Part shown: positions 6,203-7,902 of the stretch, in pieces
Layout of the letters: each line of letters starts with the position of its first letter
Numbering within the stretch: position 1 is the stretch's first letter
NCBI GenBank assembly: GCA_013414705.1
Contig: CP058705.1
Coordinates: forward strand, 896,664-904,565
Source: Defluviicoccus sp.
GTDB taxonomy: Bacteria > Pseudomonadota > Alphaproteobacteria > Rhodospirillales > Defluviicoccaceae
Length of the DNA: 7,902 bases
Reading direction: 5' to 3'
The notes under the pieces: generated by a model
Told to the model about the DNA's origin: nothing
Seen by the model: the letters and a program-made list of their open reading frames with translations, nothing else
Databases searched by the model: none
Made by a program: the position numbers and the translations under genes

Positions 6203-6235
6203 GGTGCACGTCGCTTGCGCTCGGTGCACCCTACG
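6203..6235 (-). repeat. REP-like palindrome, copy 2 (inverted)
   Basis: The reverse complement of this 33-bp segment matches copy 1 (6102-6134) at 28 of 33 positions. The stem is ggtgcac (6203-6209)/gtgcacc (6224-6230) around the loop gtcgcttgcgctcg, with ctacg, the complement of the cGTAG head, at 6231-6235. Four of the five differences are two complementary pairs, so the stem is conserved though its sequence differs. With copy 1 it forms an inverted doublet separated by 68 bp, as in REPIN/BIME units. Confidence 0.7.
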
Positions 6236-6317
6236 CCACTTTGTACGGTGTGGCTGATTGGTTCCAAGTGTTGCGACCTATTGCGGAGCGCACAGCTCCG
6301 AAGGTTCGGCGCGGCCG

Positions 6318-6545
6318 CTGAGCGAGGTGCCGGACGAGATGATCAAACGATGGGCCATCACGTGTCCGCGCTGCGCCGCCGACTCCTCGGGTTAGACGCT
6401 GACTTGTCGCCATCGTTACGATCACATCGACATCCCGCCGATCGCGCAGATGGTAACGCGCGTCGAGCTGCGAGCGCTGCGCCGTTTGCGGCCGGCGCTT
6501 CCTCGTTGCCCCGCCGGCCAGCAGGACCTGGCGGCGGCGCATCAG
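6318..6545 (+). pseudogene. Decayed transposase fragment with two CxxC knuckles (IS66-like zinc-binding domain)
   Basis: Reading the frame with codons at 6363, 6366 and so on gives DEMIKRWAITCPRCAADSSG, a TAG stop (6393-6395), then TLTCRHRYDHIDIPPIAQ and MVTRVEL. After a shift near 6470 the sequence resumes one frame over as ERCAVCGRRFLVAPPA (6472-6519). Together this is the pattern of the zinc-binding domain in IS66-type transposases: CxxC, then YD.IDIPPI..xVTRVEL, then CxxCG.RF.APPA. The two knuckles (CPRC and CAVC) and the middle block appear in the right order and spacing, but in two frames and across a stop. No start, catalytic domain or terminal repeats remain. The family name rests on recalled motif resemblance and is less certain than the claim that this is a broken gene. 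Unlike the other frameshifts, this one is not at a homopolymer. Confidence 0.55.
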
Positions 6546-6704
6546 GTCTGCGCCAGATACTGATCCGTCACCAGCACCGCAGGGCTCCACGGGCAAACGG
6601 CCCGGCAAGCCTCGCTCGCATCTTCCAGTCCACGTCCGCGGCTCGAAAGCCAGGGGGAAATACGAATTGTTGCTCGGATTAAATTATTCTGGAAATCAGA
6701 TACG

Positions 6705-6753
6705 TAGAGCGCGGTTCGATCAGATCGGTTCAATCTGATCGAACCGCGCTCTA
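6705..6753 (-). terminator. Long perfect hairpin at the end of bipA, probable terminator
   Basis: Perfect 21-bp inverted repeat, 6705-6725 with 6733-6753 (left arm begins tagagcgcggttcgatc), around a 7-nt loop cggttca. The stem starts one base beyond the bipA stop (6755-6757). On the minus strand it is followed by cgtatctgatttccag and then AT-rich sequence, without a continuous T-run. Placement right at the 3' end of bipA argues for transcription termination or mRNA 3' protection; it would also face transcripts arriving from the plus-strand cluster. Confidence 0.65.
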
Positions 6754-6754
6754 T

Positions 6755-7902
6755 CTAGGCGGCGCGGCTGGCCTTCTTGCGTTCGTGCTCCTTGAGGAAT
6801 TTCTTGCGGATACGGATCGACTTCGGGGTCACTTCGACGAGTTCGTCGTCGTTGATGAACTCCAGGCTGTACTCCAGCGTCGTTGCGATTGGTGGCACCA
6901 GGAGGATGTTCTCGTCCGAACCCGCGGCGCGGATGTTGGTCAGCTGCTTGGTTTTCAGGGGATTGACGCAGAGGTCGTTGCCGCGCGAATGGATGCCGAC
7001 CACCATGCCCTCGTAGACATCGGTGTTGTGGCCGACGAACAGGCGGCCACGATCCTGCAGGCTCCCCAGCGCGTAGGCCACCGCCTTGCCGGTCGCCATC
7101 GACACCAGCGCCCCGTTGGTCCGCCGACCCAACTCACCCGACACGCGCGGTCCATACTGCTCGAACGCGTGGTACATCAGCCCGGTACCGGAGGTGAGGG
7201 TGAGGAACTCGGAGCGGAAGCCGATCAGGCCGCGGGTCGGGATCAGGTAGTCAAGTCGGACCCGGCCGCGGCCGTCCGGCACCATGTCCTTGAGCTCGCC
7301 TCGCCGTTCGCCCAGTTTCTCCATCACCGCGCCCTGGTGCTGTTCCTCCACGTCGATGGTCAGCGTTTCCCAGGGCTCGCACACCGCACCGTCGATGGTC
7401 TTGACAATCACCTCCGGGCGCGAGATGGCCAGTTCGTAGCCCTCGCGGCGCATGTTCTCGATCAGCACCGCCAGGTGCAGTTCACCACGGCCTGAGACCT
7501 TGAACCGGTCCGCACTGTCGGCCGGCTCGACCCGCAAGGCCACGTTGTGAATCAGTTCCTGGTCGAGCCGCTCGCGAAGATTGCGGCTGGTCACGTACTT
7601 GCCCTCGCGGCCACCGAACGGCGAGTCATTGACCTGGAAGGTCATGCTGATCGTGGGCTCATCGACAGTGAGTGCCGGCAGCGGCTCGATTGCCTCCGGA
7701 TCACAAATGGTGTCGGAAATGTTCAGCCCGTCGATGCCGGTAAAGCAGACGATATCGCCGGCTGCGGCTTCATCACGTTCGATGCGCTCCAGGCCGTGAA
7801 AGGCAAGGATTTGCAAGAGACGTCCGCGTCGTGTGCTTGCGTCGGCTCCGGCTATGGCGACTTGGCTGTTGCGGCGCACGCGCCCGCGACGGATGCGGCC
7901 GA
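6755..7902 (-). CDS. bipA: Translational GTPase BipA/TypA (5' partial)
   Basis: The C-terminal ~381 residues of BipA/TypA, a ribosome-binding GTPase of the EF-G/LepA class involved in ribosome assembly and stress or cold adaptation. The G domain lies beyond the window. Visible are the beta-barrel domain II (GRIRRGRVRRNSQVAI at the edge, then GDIVCFTGIDGLNISDTICD), domain III (LTVDEPTISMTFQVNDSPFG, EGKYVTSRNLRERLDQELIH, RVSGRGELHL-like KVSGRGELHLAVLIENMRRE), domain V (VEEQHQGAVMEKLGERRGEL, GRVRLDYLIPTRGLIGFRSE) and the BipA-specific C-terminal domain (LFVGHNTDVYEGMVVGIHSR, NDLCVNPLKTKQLTNIRAAG, DDELVEVTPKSIRIRKKFL). The last fixes it as BipA rather than LepA or EF-G. The frame is intact to TAG at 6755-6757. 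A GTG at 7879 is internal, since the same frame with BipA-like sequence continues to the window edge. Confidence 0.95.
   Translation of the reverse strand, partial: GRIRRGRVRRNSQVAIAGADASTRRGRLLQILAFHGLERIERDEAAAGDIVCFTGIDGLNISDTICDPEAIEPLPALTVDEPTISMTFQVNDSPFGGREGKYVTSRNLRERLDQELIHNVALRVEPADSADRFKVSGRGELHLAVLIENMRREGYELAISRPEVIVKTIDGAVCEPWETLTIDVEEQHQGAVMEKLGERRGELKDMVPDGRGRVRLDYLIPTRGLIGFRSEFLTLTSGTGLMYHAFEQYGPRVSGELGRRTNGALVSMATGKAVAYALGSLQDRGRLFVGHNTDVYEGMVVGIHSRGNDLCVNPLKTKQLTNIRAAGSDENILLVPPIATTLEYSLEFINDDELVEVTPKSIRIRKKFLKEHERKKASRAA

Larger units (their letters stand above)
6082..6754. other. Gene-free interval of 673 bp between the CBS gene and bipA
   Basis: No continuous reading frame here has convincing protein-like sequence. 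The interval holds the REP-like inverted pair (6102-6235), a small hairpin cggagc/gctccg at 6284-6300, the decayed transposase fragment (about 6318-6545), a stretch of about 110 bp (6546-6655) in which I recognise nothing, an AT-rich patch (about 6659-6703) that stands out from the GC-rich surroundings, and the 21-bp hairpin at 6705-6753. It looks like a scar where mobile DNA has inserted and decayed between two convergent genes. Confidence 0.6.

Noticed and set aside
6102..6235. CRISPR-like array
   Set aside because: Only two repeat copies, in inverted orientation and each self-palindromic, with no regular spacers and no cas genes. A REP doublet fits.
6182..6682. 166-residue plus-strand open frame in the gap before bipA
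   Set aside because: It starts inside a REP-like repeat. Its frame is not the one carrying the CxxC/YDHIDIPPI transposase signal, and its sequence is low-complexity.
6785..7495. 236-residue plus-strand open frame opposite bipA
   Set aside because: Antisense shadow of a fully conserved BipA sequence; His/Gln/Val-rich with no motif.

Overview
The window is GC-rich, coding-dense DNA, most likely chromosome of a proteobacterium and probably an alphaproteobacterium. The clues are base composition, the gene families and two kinds of dispersed palindromic repeat; the exact lineage cannot be read from the sequence. There is no rRNA, tRNA, CRISPR array or intact insertion sequence.

Layout: (1) Positions 1-153 hold the end of an unrecognised plus-strand gene. 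A 10-bp hairpin (189-222) separates it from a convergent minus-strand locus. (2) Positions 231-2283, minus strand, hold a SWIM zinc-finger/SNF2 helicase locus. It is split by two single-base frameshifts and lacks an internal block of roughly 400 residues containing the ATP-binding half of the motor. (3) Positions 2413-3377, minus strand, hold an EamA/DMT-type membrane transporter with one frameshift and a hairpin downstream. (4) From a divergent 116-bp gap, a plus-strand cluster runs 3494-6081: an N-formylglutamate amidohydrolase-like enzyme, a YbdK-type carboxylate-amine ligase (GCS2 family) and a two-CBS-domain protein. (5) Positions 6082-6754 have no intact gene. They contain an inverted pair of REP-like palindromes, a decayed transposase fragment with two CxxC knuckles (IS66-like), and a perfect 21-bp hairpin beside the next gene's stop. 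(6) Positions 6755-7902, minus strand, hold the C-terminal two thirds of the translational GTPase BipA/TypA, running off the window edge.

The plus-strand cluster is the best candidate for a functional unit. An ATP-dependent ligase that joins a glutamate-like carboxylate to an amine sits beside an amidohydrolase of the N-formylglutamate type, followed at once by a CBS adenylate-sensor protein. Its actual substrate is not visible in the sequence.

A pattern running through the window is that all three frameshifts in otherwise well-conserved genes (near 850, 1330 and 3100) are repaired by lengthening a four-base G/C run to five. That points to homopolymer undercalls in the sequence at least as much as to real gene decay. 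The large SNF2 deletion and the transposase remnant cannot be explained this way.
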